A stretch of DNA of 64,000 nucleotides from Nitrosomonadales bacterium (GCA_016177795.1 JACOUM010000010.1:124001-188000), one strand, 5' to 3'; shown: positions 1 through 10,384, counted from the stretch's first letter. The notes: a model not told the origin generated them from the letters alone. Numbers and translations: made by a program.

Positions 1-1
1 G

Positions 2-754
<753 letters not shown>

Positions 755-769
755 CACCAACCTGAAATT

Positions 770-1324
770 GTGACTGCTATCGCATGTCTTGGTTGGGGTT
801 CCCTTGTTTGGGATCCACGCAACTTACCTATTCAGCGCAATTGGTTTGATGACGGACCTCTCATTCACGTTGAGTTTGCGCGTCAATCGGATGATGGTCG
901 AATCACTCTTGTCCTTGAACCATCCGCCAGCCCTGTCCGTTCTCTCTGGGCAATGATGGATACCACGGAAATGGGTGCTGCGCGCGAAGCGCTCCGCCAA
1001 CGTGAAGGTATTCCGCCGAACGGGATAAATCGTATCGGTAGCTGGTCTGTCGGCGAAGCATCGCCAGATTTGGTGGTCGGGCTTCCTGAATGGGCACATG
1101 CGAGAGGGGTACATGGTGTCGTATGGACTGCACTTCCGCCGAAGTTCGATAGGATTGAAAAGACACCAACAGAAGAGCAAGTTGTTCAATATCTTAGCGG
1201 TCTAACCGGAGCAAAGCGTGATACTGCTGAACGCTACGTTCGGTTTGCGCCTCGGCAAATCGATACCGCGTACCGCCGTCGTATCGAAGCCGCACTTCAA
1301 TGGACGCCACGAGAAGCTGTGTAA
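770..1324 (+). CDS. Hypothetical protein, possible gamma-glutamylcyclotransferase-like fold
   Basis: A 184-residue soluble protein starting at GTG 15 nt after hemB, with no strong Shine-Dalgarno. The N-terminus [17 protein letters not shown] resembles the GGCT/ChaC signature in which a Y/W-G-S-L loop binds the gamma-glutamyl group, so a cyclotransferase-like fold is my inference. I do not recognise a named family. Base composition is lower in GC and codon use differs slightly from hemB, and the gene lies between hemB and a dispersed repeat, so it may be an accessory gene. Function unknown. Confidence 0.7.
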   Translation: MTAIACLGWGSLVWDPRNLPIQRNWFDDGPLIHVEFARQSDDGRITLVLEPSASPVRSLWAMMDTTEMGAAREALRQREGIPPNGINRIGSWSVGEASPDLVVGLPEWAHARGVHGVVWTALPPKFDRIEKTPTEEQVVQYLSGLTGAKRDTAERYVRFAPRQIDTAYRRRIEAALQWTPREAV

Positions 1325-1339
1325 GTGTAGAGTGTAGCG

Positions 1340-1610
1340 ATACCCATCGAAAACCGCCGGGGGTAGCCCGGCAGCTAGTTACTTTTCTTGTCTTGCCAAG
1401 AAAAGTAACCAAAAGAAATCGCCCCCGGTTTGCCGCCGCTGCGCGGTTCCCTGCGTTGCTCGGCCGGTCAGGCGGCTGCGGAACTCGCGCTGCGCGCTCA
1501 GACAGTCCTCGCCGACATCCCCTGACCGTCCTCCGCTACTCGGCGGCGCACAGGGGAAAATGAAATGCGGTTTTGTGTGCGCTGCGCGCACGTTTTTTTT
1601 GGCCCTACGC
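1340..1610. repeat. Dispersed intergenic repeat with perfect inverted-repeat head
   Basis: The gap between the GGCT-like gene and the convergent pirin holds a GC-rich block opening with a perfect 13-bp inverted repeat at 1378-1409 (GTTACTTTTCTTG, 6-nt loop, CAAGAAAAGTAAC). Short ORFs on both strands here translate to low-complexity Arg/Pro/Gly-rich peptides. From memory, similar K/R-rich reading frames recur as spurious ORFs in other proteobacterial intergenic regions. I read it as a repeat, not a gene. The hairpin could also end transcription from the hemB side. Confidence 0.5.
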
Positions 1611-2303
1611 CAAATCAAACAGCAACACCTCCGCATCTTTCCCCGCCTGAAGACTGACGCGCGCATCATCGATATACATCAGCGCATCGCCCGCGACCAG
1701 TTCATGGCCGTTGGCCTGCAGGCTGCCGCGCGCGACATGCAGGTAGATTCTGCGTCCGGCGGCGATGGGATAGTCGAGAGTCTCTGACCCGTCCAGCAGC
1801 GCCGCCGACAGCCGCGCATCCTGGTGGATGAGCAGCGAGCCGCCTGCCGCATCGGGCGAGACCAGCAGGCACCAGCGCCCGCGCTTTGCCTCTTCCGGGA
1901 AGATTTTCTGCCAGTAGCCCGGTTCCAGCCCCTGTTCGTCCGGCAGGATCCAGATCTGCAGCAGGTGCACCGCTTCGCTGTCTGACGGATTGAATTCGCT
2001 GTGCTGCACGCCGCTGCCGGCGCGCATCAGTTGTATCTCGCCGGCATGGATGTCCTCGCCGTTGCCCATGCTGTCGCGGTGGCGCAGGCAGCCGGAGAGG
2101 ATGCAGGTGACGATCTCCATGTCGCGGTGGCCGTGCGTATCGAAGCCTGCGCCGGGCTGCACGATGTCTTCGTTGATGACGCGCAGCGCGCCGAAGTGCA
2201 TGTGGGCGGGGTCGTGGTAGTCGGCGAAGGAGAAGCTGTGCCAGCTTTCCAGCCAGCCGTGGTGCGCGTGACCGCGCGCATTTGCTTTGCGTAATGTGAT
2301 CAT
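1605..2303 (-). CDS. Pirin family protein (cupin; quercetinase-like)
   Basis: A 232-residue bicupin of the pirin/YhhW family, the usual length. The ORF track extends to 2405, but the ATG at 2303 has a GGGAG ribosome site and begins MITLRKANARG as pirins do. The N-terminal cupin shows the metal-ligand region THGHRDMEIVTCILSG and later VQHSEFN. Bacterial relatives bind a metal and some cleave quercetin; the physiological substrate is usually unknown. It is the third gene of a minus-strand set after ponA and a nucleotidyltransferase-like gene, about 60 nt downstream of the latter. Confidence 0.9.
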   Translation of the reverse strand: MITLRKANARGHAHHGWLESWHSFSFADYHDPAHMHFGALRVINEDIVQPGAGFDTHGHRDMEIVTCILSGCLRHRDSMGNGEDIHAGEIQLMRAGSGVQHSEFNPSDSEAVHLLQIWILPDEQGLEPGYWQKIFPEEAKRGRWCLLVSPDAAGGSLLIHQDARLSAALLDGSETLDYPIAAGRRIYLHVARGSLQANGHELVAGDALMYIDDARVSLQAGKDAEVLLFDLA

Positions 2304-2364
2304 GGGCTCCCTGCAAAAATCTGCCTGAGTTAAAAGGGGAATCGCTTTTCGGCTTGTTTCGTAA

Positions 2365-2973
2365 TCAACCCGCCAGCAGTACTTCCACCGCTGCGATGTC
2401 CGCATGCGTCTCCGGGTGGCGGCTGCCGCTGTGGTGGGCGTTCTCGGGCAAGACGATGATGTGGGTCTGCACGCCGGATTCGCCGGTCAGCGTGTAGCTC
2501 GGCACGGTTCCTTCATGCCCGCCCAGCCGTACTTTCCATTCACCGTCTTCGAAAGCGATGTTGTGCCTGAGCAGGAATAGCAGCACGGCTTTGGTGTCGT
2601 CGGAAAACAGCATCAGATTGATGTCCGAATGCTCGCCCGCCGTGCCGCTCAACACCGAGCCGGTCAGGTAGGGGTGAAACTCTGCCAGCAGGCGCATGGT
2701 GGCGAGCGCTTCTTCGCGCAACTGACGCAGGATGCCGGGATGGCTATCGCGCTGGTAGAGCGCGCGGTAGCTGTGCAGCGCGTCATCCACTTCCTGGTTG
2801 CTGGGCAGGTGGTGCGTGTCCTCTGCACCCAGCTGCCGCGCCGCTTTGCGTTTGGCAAAAGCGTGGTCGGTGATGCCGTCCTCGGCCATTAACCTGGCGG
2901 CTTGATGTGCCAATTGCTCGCGCATCAGGTCGCGTTTGTGGGCATGATTCCGGGACGCATGTTCTTTGGTCAT
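2365..2973 (-). CDS. Nucleotidyltransferase-fold protein of unknown function
   Basis: A 202-residue protein starting 8 nt after the ponA stop, so very probably co-transcribed with it. Residues ~1-60 are charged and helical. The centre has GSVLSGTAGEHSDINLMLF, which looks like the G-S-x(n)-D-x-N/D metal-binding motif of minimal nucleotidyltransferases. Homologues are common in betaproteobacteria and have, as I recall, sometimes been mislabelled UDP-N-acetylmuramate-alanine ligase. Substrate unknown. Linkage to a penicillin-binding protein may be only positional. Confidence 0.75.
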   Translation of the reverse strand: MTKEHASRNHAHKRDLMREQLAHQAARLMAEDGITDHAFAKRKAARQLGAEDTHHLPSNQEVDDALHSYRALYQRDSHPGILRQLREEALATMRLLAEFHPYLTGSVLSGTAGEHSDINLMLFSDDTKAVLLFLLRHNIAFEDGEWKVRLGGHEGTVPSYTLTGESGVQTHIIVLPENAHHSGSRHPETHADIAAVEVLLAG

Positions 2974-2981
2974 TTTGAGGG

Positions 2982-5294
2982 TCAGAGCAGTTGGTCTTTG
3001 ATGGCGTCCACCGGTTTGCTTGCCTCATCTGGCGCCTGCGGCAAAGTTTGCTCGGGAGGAATATTTTCCTGGTAGAAATACTCGATCAGCGAGCTGTTTG
3101 CATCGCGAAACCCCTCCTCGTTGATACTCACGGCGGCCATATTTTCCGGCATGGTGTAAACGGCTTGCGGCACGTCCTTGAGCATTTTCTCCATGTAGCT
3201 CATCCAGATTGGCAGGGCTGCGCCGCCGCCGGTTTCCTTGTCGCCCAGGCTGCGCGGCTGGTCGAAACCCATCCAGGCAATGCCGACCAGGGTAGGTTGA
3301 AACCCGCAGAACCAGGCATCCATCGAATCGCTGGTTGTGCCCGTCTTGCCTGCCAAGTCCTCGCGGCCAAGCTGCATGGCGCGAATGGCCGTGCCTTGTC
3401 TTATCACGTCCTGCATCATATTGACCATGGTGAAGGCGTTGCGCACATCAATGACCCGGCCTGCATCTTCGCCCGCTACGGTTGGTTTGGCTTTGAAAAG
3501 TACATTGCCTTGCGAATCTTCAATGCGCTGGATGAAGTAAGGCGTGACGCGAAATCCGCCGTTGGCAAATACTGAATAACCGGTCAATAGTTGCAGGGGG
3601 GTGGCGGAACCGGCTCCCAGCGCCATGGTGAGGTAGGGCGGATGCCTTGCGGCATCGAAACCGAACTTGGTCAGGTAGTCCTGTGCATATTGCGGTGCGA
3701 TGGATTGCAGAATGCGTATGGAAACCAGGTTCTTCGATTTGGTCAGGCCCTGCCGCATGCGCATCGGTCCTTCAAAGTTCCCGTCGTAATTTTTCGGTTC
3801 CCACGGTTCGCTGCCTGTCTGTGAAGCATCGAACAGCAGCGGCGCGTCATTGATCAGTGTCGCGGGTGTGAAGCCTTTTTCCAGCGCTGCCGAATAAATA
3901 AAGGGTTTAAGGCTCGATCCCGGCTGACGCCAGGCCTGTGTAACCCGGTTGAACTGGTTGCGGTTGAAATCAAAACCGCCAATAAGCGCATAGATTGCGC
4001 CGTCGCGCGGATTACCGGAAACGAAAGCGGCTTCCACCTGGGGAAGTTGGCTTATCTGCCAAATGCCCTTCTCGTCCTTTTGCAGCCGTATGATGGAACC
4101 GGCACGAATACGCTGATTCAAGGCGATCTTGCCCCCCAGCGCACGTTGTGCAAAACGCAACCCCTCACCCCTGACTTCCGCAACTTCTCCACCCTTGCAA
4201 TAGGCGCGAACCAGCCTGGACGAGGCTGCCAGCACCACGGCAGGTTTCAGGTCATTATTGTCGGCAACCTCCTGCAACGCCTCTTCAAGATATTCCTCGC
4301 CGCTACCCTTTTTCAGGTCAACAAAGCCCTCCGGTCCACGGTAGCCATGACGCCGGTCATACTCCAGTACGCCTATCCGGACGGACTGATAGGCGGCCAG
4401 CTGGTCCTGCTGCCGAATGGTGGTATACACCCTGAGACCTTGCGTGTAAGCGTCTTCCTGGTACTTCTCATAGACGGCCTGACGAACCATTTCGGAGATA
4501 TGGTCGGATTTGGTGCCAGACTCCTGGTTGCCGCGCCTGGTCGAAATAGGTTGCTGTTGTGCGAGCCGGAATTGCTCGTCATTGATAAAGTGCAACTCAT
4601 GCATGCGGCGCAAAACATAAAGCTGGCGCAACTTCGCCCGCTTGGGATTAACAACAGGGTTGTATGAAGAGGGTGCCTTGGGCAGTCCGGCGAGCATGGC
4701 GGCCTCTGCAACGGTGACTTGGCTGAGCGGTTTGCCAAAGTAAATCTGGGCTGCTGTAGCAAAGCCATAGGCGCGCTGGCCAAGATAAATCTGGTTGAAG
4801 TAAAGCTGAAGAATCTCGTCTTTGCTCAAATTGTGCTCGATCTTGAAAGCGAGCAGCACTTCGTTGAATTTGCGCGTCATGGTCTTTTCCTTGGAAAGGA
4901 AAAAATTGCGCGCCACCTGCATGGTAATGGTGCTTGCACCCTGTTTCGCGCCACCGGAGGCGAAGTTGGAGATTGCTGCTCGCAGCACGCCCATGTAATC
5001 TACGCCGCCGTGCTCGTAAAACCGGTCATCTTCGGCAGCAAGAACGGCGTTTTTCATCACTCCCGGTACCTCGGAAATTTTGACCAGCACCCGGCGTTCC
5101 TCGCCAAACTCGCTGAGCAGCATGCCTTCCGCGCTGTAAATGCGCAGCGGCATTTTCGGGTGATAGTCAACAAGCGCGTCCAGCGAAGGCAGGGTTGGAT
5201 AAGCCAGCATAACCGCCAAGCCGAGCAGTATGACCGGAAGCAACGGCAAGATTGATATGATGAGAACCGGGAAAAGCAAACGACGGGAAGGCAT
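2982..5294 (-). CDS. mrcA: Penicillin-binding protein 1A (bifunctional transglycosylase/transpeptidase)
   Basis: Class A penicillin-binding protein of 770 residues that polymerises and cross-links peptidoglycan in the periplasm. One N-terminal membrane anchor (residues ~7-30) precedes the GT51 transglycosylase domain, with the catalytic glutamate in AAEDDRFYEHGG and QGASTITMQVARN. The transpeptidase carries SSLKPF (SxxK), SKN (TKSKNLV) and KTGT (LAGKTGTTSDSMD). An OB-like insert lies between the domains. It is divergent from pilM across about 160 nt, the standard ponA-pilMNOPQ arrangement. Confidence 0.97.
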   Translation of the reverse strand: MPSRRLLFPVLIISILPLLPVILLGLAVMLAYPTLPSLDALVDYHPKMPLRIYSAEGMLLSEFGEERRVLVKISEVPGVMKNAVLAAEDDRFYEHGGVDYMGVLRAAISNFASGGAKQGASTITMQVARNFFLSKEKTMTRKFNEVLLAFKIEHNLSKDEILQLYFNQIYLGQRAYGFATAAQIYFGKPLSQVTVAEAAMLAGLPKAPSSYNPVVNPKRAKLRQLYVLRRMHELHFINDEQFRLAQQQPISTRRGNQESGTKSDHISEMVRQAVYEKYQEDAYTQGLRVYTTIRQQDQLAAYQSVRIGVLEYDRRHGYRGPEGFVDLKKGSGEEYLEEALQEVADNNDLKPAVVLAASSRLVRAYCKGGEVAEVRGEGLRFAQRALGGKIALNQRIRAGSIIRLQKDEKGIWQISQLPQVEAAFVSGNPRDGAIYALIGGFDFNRNQFNRVTQAWRQPGSSLKPFIYSAALEKGFTPATLINDAPLLFDASQTGSEPWEPKNYDGNFEGPMRMRQGLTKSKNLVSIRILQSIAPQYAQDYLTKFGFDAARHPPYLTMALGAGSATPLQLLTGYSVFANGGFRVTPYFIQRIEDSQGNVLFKAKPTVAGEDAGRVIDVRNAFTMVNMMQDVIRQGTAIRAMQLGREDLAGKTGTTSDSMDAWFCGFQPTLVGIAWMGFDQPRSLGDKETGGGAALPIWMSYMEKMLKDVPQAVYTMPENMAAVSINEEGFRDANSSLIEYFYQENIPPEQTLPQAPDEASKPVDAIKDQLL

Positions 5295-5387
5295 GTACAG
5301 TTGTCCGAAAAGGAATAATGATGATAAGGTGCACCGGTTGGCGAAATTATATCGGCTCTGCGCGGATAAATAACCCCTAAAAATAGC

Positions 5388-5416
5388 TTTACACGATTTA
5401 TAGTTATTGCTAGGAT
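5388..5416 (+). promoter_or_regulatory. Candidate sigma-70 promoter of the pilMNOPQ operon
   Basis: In the ponA/pilM divergent region, TTTACA (5388-5393) is followed after 17 nt by TAGGAT (5411-5416), an acceptable -35/-10 pair ending about 36 nt before the pilM ATG. The whole region is AT-rich compared with its surroundings. Pattern match by eye only. Confidence 0.35.
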
Positions 5417-5452
5417 TTAATCCACTTTATACAAAAGAGCTCTAAACGGCCT

Positions 5453-6553
5453 ATGCTTAAAGCAAATTTTGACATCCCGTTGGACTTTCTGACAACTAAA
5501 ACTCCACCCTTGATAGGTGTGGATATCAGTTCGTCGTCAGTCAAGATGGTTGAATTTGGCGAGCTACCCAAAAAAGGCGGGTACATTGTAGAGCGTTATG
5601 CCATCGAACCGCTACCAAAAGACGCCATCACCGACGGAAGCATCAACAATCTTGATGCTGTTGCCGAAACTCTTCAGCGTGCCTGGAAACGGCTGGGCAG
5701 CCGTATCAAAAATATCAGTCTGGCGCTTCCTGCGGCGGCGGTCATCACCAAAAAAATTCTTCTGCCGGCTGGTATGCGTGAGGAAGACCTGGAATATCAG
5801 GTCGAGTCGGAAGCGAACCAGTATATCCCGTTTGCGCTTGAGGAAGTTAACCTGGATTTTCAGGTCATCGGGCCGGCTCCCGGCAACCCTGATGAGATTG
5901 AGGTATTGCTGGCGGCCTCGCGCAAGGCAAATGTCGAGGATCGGGTTGCGGCGGCTCAATCGGCGGGTTTGCGAGCGCTGGTTGTTGATGTTGAACCCTA
6001 TGCGGCTGAGGCGGCCTTTGAGCAGATTAGTGCCCAGTTGCCGGATGGCGCGGTGGACAAGTGCGTGGCCTTGGTCGATATAGGCTCAAACGTGATGAAT
6101 GTCAATGTGCTGCGCAACGGGCAGTCGGTCTATTCAAGGGACCAGCAGATCGGCGGCAACCAGTTGACGCAGCAGATTCAGGGAGTATTTGGCCTGTCAG
6201 CCGAAGAGGCTGAGTCGGCCAAGCGCAATGGCGGATTGCCGGATAACTATGAGAGCGATGTACTGTCGCCTTTCCGCGAAAGCGTAGTAATGGAAATCGC
6301 GCGCGCATTGCAGTTCTTTTTTACTTCGACGCAATACAACGAGGTGGATTACATTGTGCTGGCAGGCGGGTGTGCGGTATTGCCCGGCTTGGATGATGCG
6401 GTGGCGACCCGAACCCAGGTGAGCACCATGGTGGCGAACCCTTTTGCCTTGATGACGCTATCGAGCCGCATCAAGCCGCGCCAGTTGCAGACTGATGCGC
6501 CGTCCCTGATTATCGCCTGCGGGCTGGCGATGCGGAGGTTTGATCCGTCATGA
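5453..6553 (+). CDS. pilM: Type IV pilus inner-membrane assembly protein PilM
   Basis: Actin/FtsA-like cytoplasmic ATPase (366 residues) that binds the short N-terminal tail of PilN and links the pilus alignment complex to the cytoplasm. The N-terminal phosphate-1 loop is PPLIGVDISSSSVKMVEF, with a second phosphate loop around VALVDIGSNVMNV and an adenosine-binding segment VDYIVLAGGCAVLPG. The stop overlaps the pilN start (ATGA), showing translational coupling. First gene of pilMNOPQ, divergent from the class A penicillin-binding protein gene. Confidence 0.97.
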   Translation: MLKANFDIPLDFLTTKTPPLIGVDISSSSVKMVEFGELPKKGGYIVERYAIEPLPKDAITDGSINNLDAVAETLQRAWKRLGSRIKNISLALPAAAVITKKILLPAGMREEDLEYQVESEANQYIPFALEEVNLDFQVIGPAPGNPDEIEVLLAASRKANVEDRVAAAQSAGLRALVVDVEPYAAEAAFEQISAQLPDGAVDKCVALVDIGSNVMNVNVLRNGQSVYSRDQQIGGNQLTQQIQGVFGLSAEEAESAKRNGGLPDNYESDVLSPFRESVVMEIARALQFFFTSTQYNEVDYIVLAGGCAVLPGLDDAVATRTQVSTMVANPFALMTLSSRIKPRQLQTDAPSLIIACGLAMRRFDPS

Positions 6554-7149
6554 TACGCATAAATCTATTGCCGCATCGCGCAGAAAAGCGTCGCGCCCGC
6601 CTGATTCAGTTTGCTGCGTTGGCTTTTATTTCCGTGGTGTTGGGAGCGTTGCTGGTTGGATTTGTTCACGTGGCGATTGCCACGCAAATATCCTATCAGG
6701 AGGGGCGCAACGGATACCTGATACAGGAAATCGCAGTTCTCGATAAACAAATCGATGAAATCAGGAAGCTGCGCGAACAAACGCAGTCTTTGCTGGTGCG
6801 CAAGGATGCCGTGGAAAAGTTGCAAAGCGACCGCTCCGATGTGGTGCATCTGCTGGATCAGATGTTGCGTATCCTGCCGGATGGCGTTTACCTCAAAACA
6901 CTCAAACAGACCGGCAATAAAATCAATCTGGCCGGCTACGCTCAATCCAATGCGCGCATTTCCACGTTGATGAGAGCGGTTGAAGACTCACCTTGGCTGG
7001 ATTCGCCTGCACTGGTGGAAATACGTGCTTCCAGCGCGGGCGGCGCGCGCGTAAGTGAGTTTACGCTGACGTTCAACTTGACCAAGGCCAAGGAAGCGGA
7101 TGCGGCCAAGCCTGTTAAATCTGCCAAACCTGCCGGTGCGAAGGGGTGA
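6550..7149 (+). CDS. pilN: Type IV pilus assembly protein PilN
   Basis: A 199-residue inner-membrane protein of the pilus alignment subcomplex. The N-terminus MIRINLLPHRAEKRR is the conserved PilM-binding tail (INLLP motif). A single membrane helix at residues ~20-45 is followed by a coiled coil and a ferredoxin-like periplasmic domain that pairs with PilO. The start overlaps the pilM stop and has GGAGG about 9 nt upstream. The C-terminal KSAKPAGAKG is a short low-complexity tail. Confidence 0.95.
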   Translation: MIRINLLPHRAEKRRARLIQFAALAFISVVLGALLVGFVHVAIATQISYQEGRNGYLIQEIAVLDKQIDEIRKLREQTQSLLVRKDAVEKLQSDRSDVVHLLDQMLRILPDGVYLKTLKQTGNKINLAGYAQSNARISTLMRAVEDSPWLDSPALVEIRASSAGGARVSEFTLTFNLTKAKEADAAKPVKSAKPAGAKG

Positions 7150-7154
7150 GTGCC

Positions 7155-7799
7155 ATGATAAAATTGGACGATTTCAAGAATCTGAACCCCAAGGATCCGG
7201 GAGCATGGCCATGGCTGGTAAAGATCGTTGTTTTTGTAGCGCTGTTTACCGGAGTTGTTGCAGTTGGTGCACTGTTTGACTGGCAGGATCAGTGGGATAG
7301 TTTGGGCAGGGCCAAGCAGGAAGAAGAGAAGCTCAGGGAGACTTTTCTTGTCAAAAAGCAACAGGCAATCAACCTGGACCTGATCCGGAAGCAGTTGACC
7401 GAGACGCAGGAGTCCTTTGGCGCATTGCTCAAGCAATTACCCAGCAAATCGGAAATGGATGCGTTGCTGACGGACATTAATCAGGCAGGCTTGGGCCGCG
7501 GCTTGCAATTTGAATTATTCCGCCCGGGCGGTGAAAGAATGGTTGGCTCTTTTGCCGAGCAGCCGATCATCATCAAAGTAACGGGCAACTATGACGACAT
7601 CGGGAAATTCTCCAGTGACATCGCGATGTTGCCGCGTATCGTCACGCTTCACGATATAGCGATAAGTCCGGTTGGCGGAAAATCATCCGCAGACGCAAGA
7701 TTGTCTCTGGATGCGATAGCGAAAACTTTCCGTTATCTGGATGAGGAAGAAATGGCCGCGCAGAAGAAAGCCGCATCTGCGAAGGGGAAGAGAAAATGA
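7155..7799 (+). CDS. pilO: Type IV pilus assembly protein PilO
   Basis: PilN partner in the periplasmic alignment ring; 214 residues from ATG 7155. The ORF track starts at GTG 7146, but AAGGGG sits 8 nt before the ATG, which favours 7155. One membrane helix (residues ~18-40) precedes a coiled coil and a ferredoxin-like domain with the family segment LPSKSEMDALLTDINQAGLG. The Lys/Ala-rich tail ends in an ATGA overlap with pilP. Confidence 0.95.
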   Translation: MIKLDDFKNLNPKDPGAWPWLVKIVVFVALFTGVVAVGALFDWQDQWDSLGRAKQEEEKLRETFLVKKQQAINLDLIRKQLTETQESFGALLKQLPSKSEMDALLTDINQAGLGRGLQFELFRPGGERMVGSFAEQPIIIKVTGNYDDIGKFSSDIAMLPRIVTLHDIAISPVGGKSSADARLSLDAIAKTFRYLDEEEMAAQKKAASAKGKRK

Positions 7800-8302
7800 A
7801 GCTAGTCTACTTATTGCTGGTTTCGATATTGTTGACGGGGTGTGGCGGCGAAGAATTTCAGGATCTGCGTGATTTTGTCAAGAATTCCGGCGCGGATATG
7901 CGCGGCAAGATTCCGCCGCCGCCCGAGGTAAAGCCGTATGAGCCTTTTGTTTATGATAATGAAGCCAATCTGCCGGATCCGTTCAAGCCGCGAAAACCGG
8001 ATTTGCGTTCCGGTCGTGGCGGAATAAATCAACCTGATCTGGAGCGCCCCAAAGAAGCGCTGGAAGAATTTCCGCTCGAAAATCTCAAGATGGTTGGTTA
8101 TCTGTTCCAGAATAAAATCGGTTATGCCGTGATTCGCGCTCCGGACGGCAAATTGCATCGTATCAAAGCAGGCAACTACATCGGATTGAATTTTGGTTTG
8201 ATCAAGGAAATTACCGAGACGGAAGTGATCGTTAAAGAGGTAGTGCAAGACAGCGCCGGTGACTGGTCTGATCGCGTAAGCAGCCTGCAATTACTTGAGT
8301 GA
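7796..8302 (+). CDS. pilP: Type IV pilus lipoprotein PilP
   Basis: A 168-residue lipoprotein that connects the PilN/PilO ring to the PilQ secretin. The signal peptide ends in the lipobox LLTGC (Cys16). A proline-rich unstructured stretch (PPPPEVKPYEPF) leads to the beta-sandwich homology region with PLENLKMVGYLFQNKIGYA. Start overlaps the pilO stop with GGGGAAGAG upstream; pilQ follows 15 nt later. Confidence 0.95.
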   Translation: MKLVYLLLVSILLTGCGGEEFQDLRDFVKNSGADMRGKIPPPPEVKPYEPFVYDNEANLPDPFKPRKPDLRSGRGGINQPDLERPKEALEEFPLENLKMVGYLFQNKIGYAVIRAPDGKLHRIKAGNYIGLNFGLIKEITETEVIVKEVVQDSAGDWSDRVSSLQLLE

Positions 8303-8317
8303 TTTAGGAGTGGGACA

Positions 8318-10384
8318 ATGAGACAATTTGATAGCATGACCAAGAGCATGGCCCGATTGCTGGGGCTATTTGTCGTTTTCGGCATGTTGGGTATGCAGGC
8401 GCAAGCGGGCGAGCAGAACAGCATCATCTCGCTGAATGCCAGCAGCGCAGGCGACGGAACAACCGTCATCAAGGTCGAGCTGGCGCAGCCGCTGGCAAAT
8501 GTTCCGGCAGGTTTTACCATCAATACCCCGCCGCGCATTGCGCTTGATTTTCCCAATACCACAAACGGACTGGGCAAATCGGTCCAGGATTTTGCCGAGG
8601 GAGATTTGCGCAGCGCCAATATCGTTCAGGCGGGAGCACGCACGCGTCTGGTGATCAACTTGGCCCGGATGCTCGCCTATGACACCAGGATCGATGGCAA
8701 CAGCTTGTTGATTACTTTGCAGGGCAAAACGGCTGATCAGGCAGCAGCCAGCAGCGTTTCGCGCTTTGCCGGGGCAAAACAGGGCACGCAAAAGTATACC
8801 TTGCGCGATATTGATTTCCGCCGCGGCAATAATGGCGAGGGCCGCGTTCAGGTTGACCTTTCCGATCCCGGCATTGGCATCGACATCCGCCAGCAAGGGA
8901 CTATGCTGCTCGTCGATTTCCTCAACACCGGCCTGCCGCGCAATCTGCAGCGCAAACTGGACGTGGTTGATTTTGCCACGCCCGTGCAAGGGGTGGACAC
9001 CTTTGCGCAGGGCGACAACGTGCGCATGACGATCGAGCCAAAAGGAATGTGGGAGTACGCCGCCTATCAGACCGACAACAAGTTTATCGTCGAAGTGAAG
9101 CCGGTTGTCGAAGATCCCAACAAGCTGTCGAAAAGCGGCCAGACGGGTTATGCGGGCGAGAAGCTGACGCTCAACTTCCAGAGGATTGATGTTCGTGAGG
9201 CGCTGAGCGTGATTGCCGATTTCACCGAATTGAATATGGTGATCAGTGATACCGTGAGTGGCAATATCACCCTGCGTTTGAAGGATGTCCCATGGGATCA
9301 GGCGCTGGATATCATTTTGCAGAGCCGCGGGCTGGATATGCGCAAAAACGGCAATGTGATTCAGGTCGCACCCCGTGAAGAAATTGCCGCCAAGGAAAAG
9401 ATCAGTCTGGCTGCGCGCCAGGAAATTTCTGACCTGGAAGAATTACGCACGGAAAGTTTCCATCTGAGCTATCAGAAAGGCGATGCGATAGTTAATTTGT
9501 TGACCAATGACAAGCAACGCATTCTTTCCAAGCGTGGCAGCGCGGTGGTGGACCAGCGCACCAACACTTTATTCCTTCAGGACACACCGTCACGTCTGGA
9601 AGAGGCGCGTAAACTGATCCAGCAGATTGATGTGCCGGTGCGTCAGGTGATGATTGAGGCGCGCTTTGTCTCGGCAACTGACGATTTCAACCGGACTTTG
9701 GGCGGTAAATTGGGTTACACCGCCCCTGCAGTGGCCGCGGGTGCAGGTTTTGCTATTGGAGGAAATACGCCAACGGCAACGCGGGCAGCCATCGGGGGTA
9801 ATGTGAATTTGCCGGGTGCCGCCACCGGGACGGGCGGGCTGACACTTTCGCTGTTTAACCCGGCGGCAACCAAGGTACTGACGCTGGAGCTGACTGCATC
9901 AGAGCTGGACGGCAGAACCAAAAACATAGCCAGCCCCCGTGTAGTGACTGCTGATAAAACCCAGGCAAAAATCTCGGCAGGTACACAGATACCATATCAG
10001 CAGGCATCCAGCAGCGGCGCAACGGCCGTTGCATTCAAGGACGCGACGCTGAGTCTGACGGTAACGCCGCAAATTTCGCCGGATGACAACATAGACATGA
10101 AGCTGGATGTTAATCAGGACACGGTAGGCGCCATATATGGCGGCGTGCCAAGCATCAATACCAAGCAGGTGAGTACGCAGGTGATGGTGGAGAATGGCGG
10201 CACGGTGGTAATTGGCGGTGTATTTACCCAGGATGTCTCGGATTCAACGCAGAAGGTTCCTCTGTTGGGCGATGTGCCCGTGCTTGGCTGGTTATTCAAG
10301 AACAACGTCAAGAGCGACACCAAGTCCGAGTTGCTGATCTTTATTACACCCAAGATCATGAAAGATGCGCTGAATTTGCGTTAA
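8318..10384 (+). CDS. pilQ: Type IV pilus secretin PilQ
   Basis: Outer-membrane secretin forming the channel for the pilus fibre; 688 residues with a signal peptide cleaved near MQAQAGEQ. Two AMIN-type peptidoglycan-binding regions (residues ~30-130 and ~155-260) precede a secretin/TonB short N-terminal domain (FQRIDVREALSVIADFTELN), an N1 domain and the beta-barrel with VPLLGDVPVLGWLFKN near the C-terminus. The Shine-Dalgarno is TAGGAGTGGG. Last gene of the operon, followed by a strong terminator. Confidence 0.97.
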   Translation: MRQFDSMTKSMARLLGLFVVFGMLGMQAQAGEQNSIISLNASSAGDGTTVIKVELAQPLANVPAGFTINTPPRIALDFPNTTNGLGKSVQDFAEGDLRSANIVQAGARTRLVINLARMLAYDTRIDGNSLLITLQGKTADQAAASSVSRFAGAKQGTQKYTLRDIDFRRGNNGEGRVQVDLSDPGIGIDIRQQGTMLLVDFLNTGLPRNLQRKLDVVDFATPVQGVDTFAQGDNVRMTIEPKGMWEYAAYQTDNKFIVEVKPVVEDPNKLSKSGQTGYAGEKLTLNFQRIDVREALSVIADFTELNMVISDTVSGNITLRLKDVPWDQALDIILQSRGLDMRKNGNVIQVAPREEIAAKEKISLAARQEISDLEELRTESFHLSYQKGDAIVNLLTNDKQRILSKRGSAVVDQRTNTLFLQDTPSRLEEARKLIQQIDVPVRQVMIEARFVSATDDFNRTLGGKLGYTAPAVAAGAGFAIGGNTPTATRAAIGGNVNLPGAATGTGGLTLSLFNPAATKVLTLELTASELDGRTKNIASPRVVTADKTQAKISAGTQIPYQQASSSGATAVAFKDATLSLTVTPQISPDDNIDMKLDVNQDTVGAIYGGVPSINTKQVSTQVMVENGGTVVIGGVFTQDVSDSTQKVPLLGDVPVLGWLFKNNVKSDTKSELLIFITPKIMKDALNLR

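Noticed and set aside
1300-1563. 87-residue ORF in the repeat after the GGCT-like gene
   Set aside because: Translation of a palindromic repeat; no start signal, and product is low-complexity Arg-rich.
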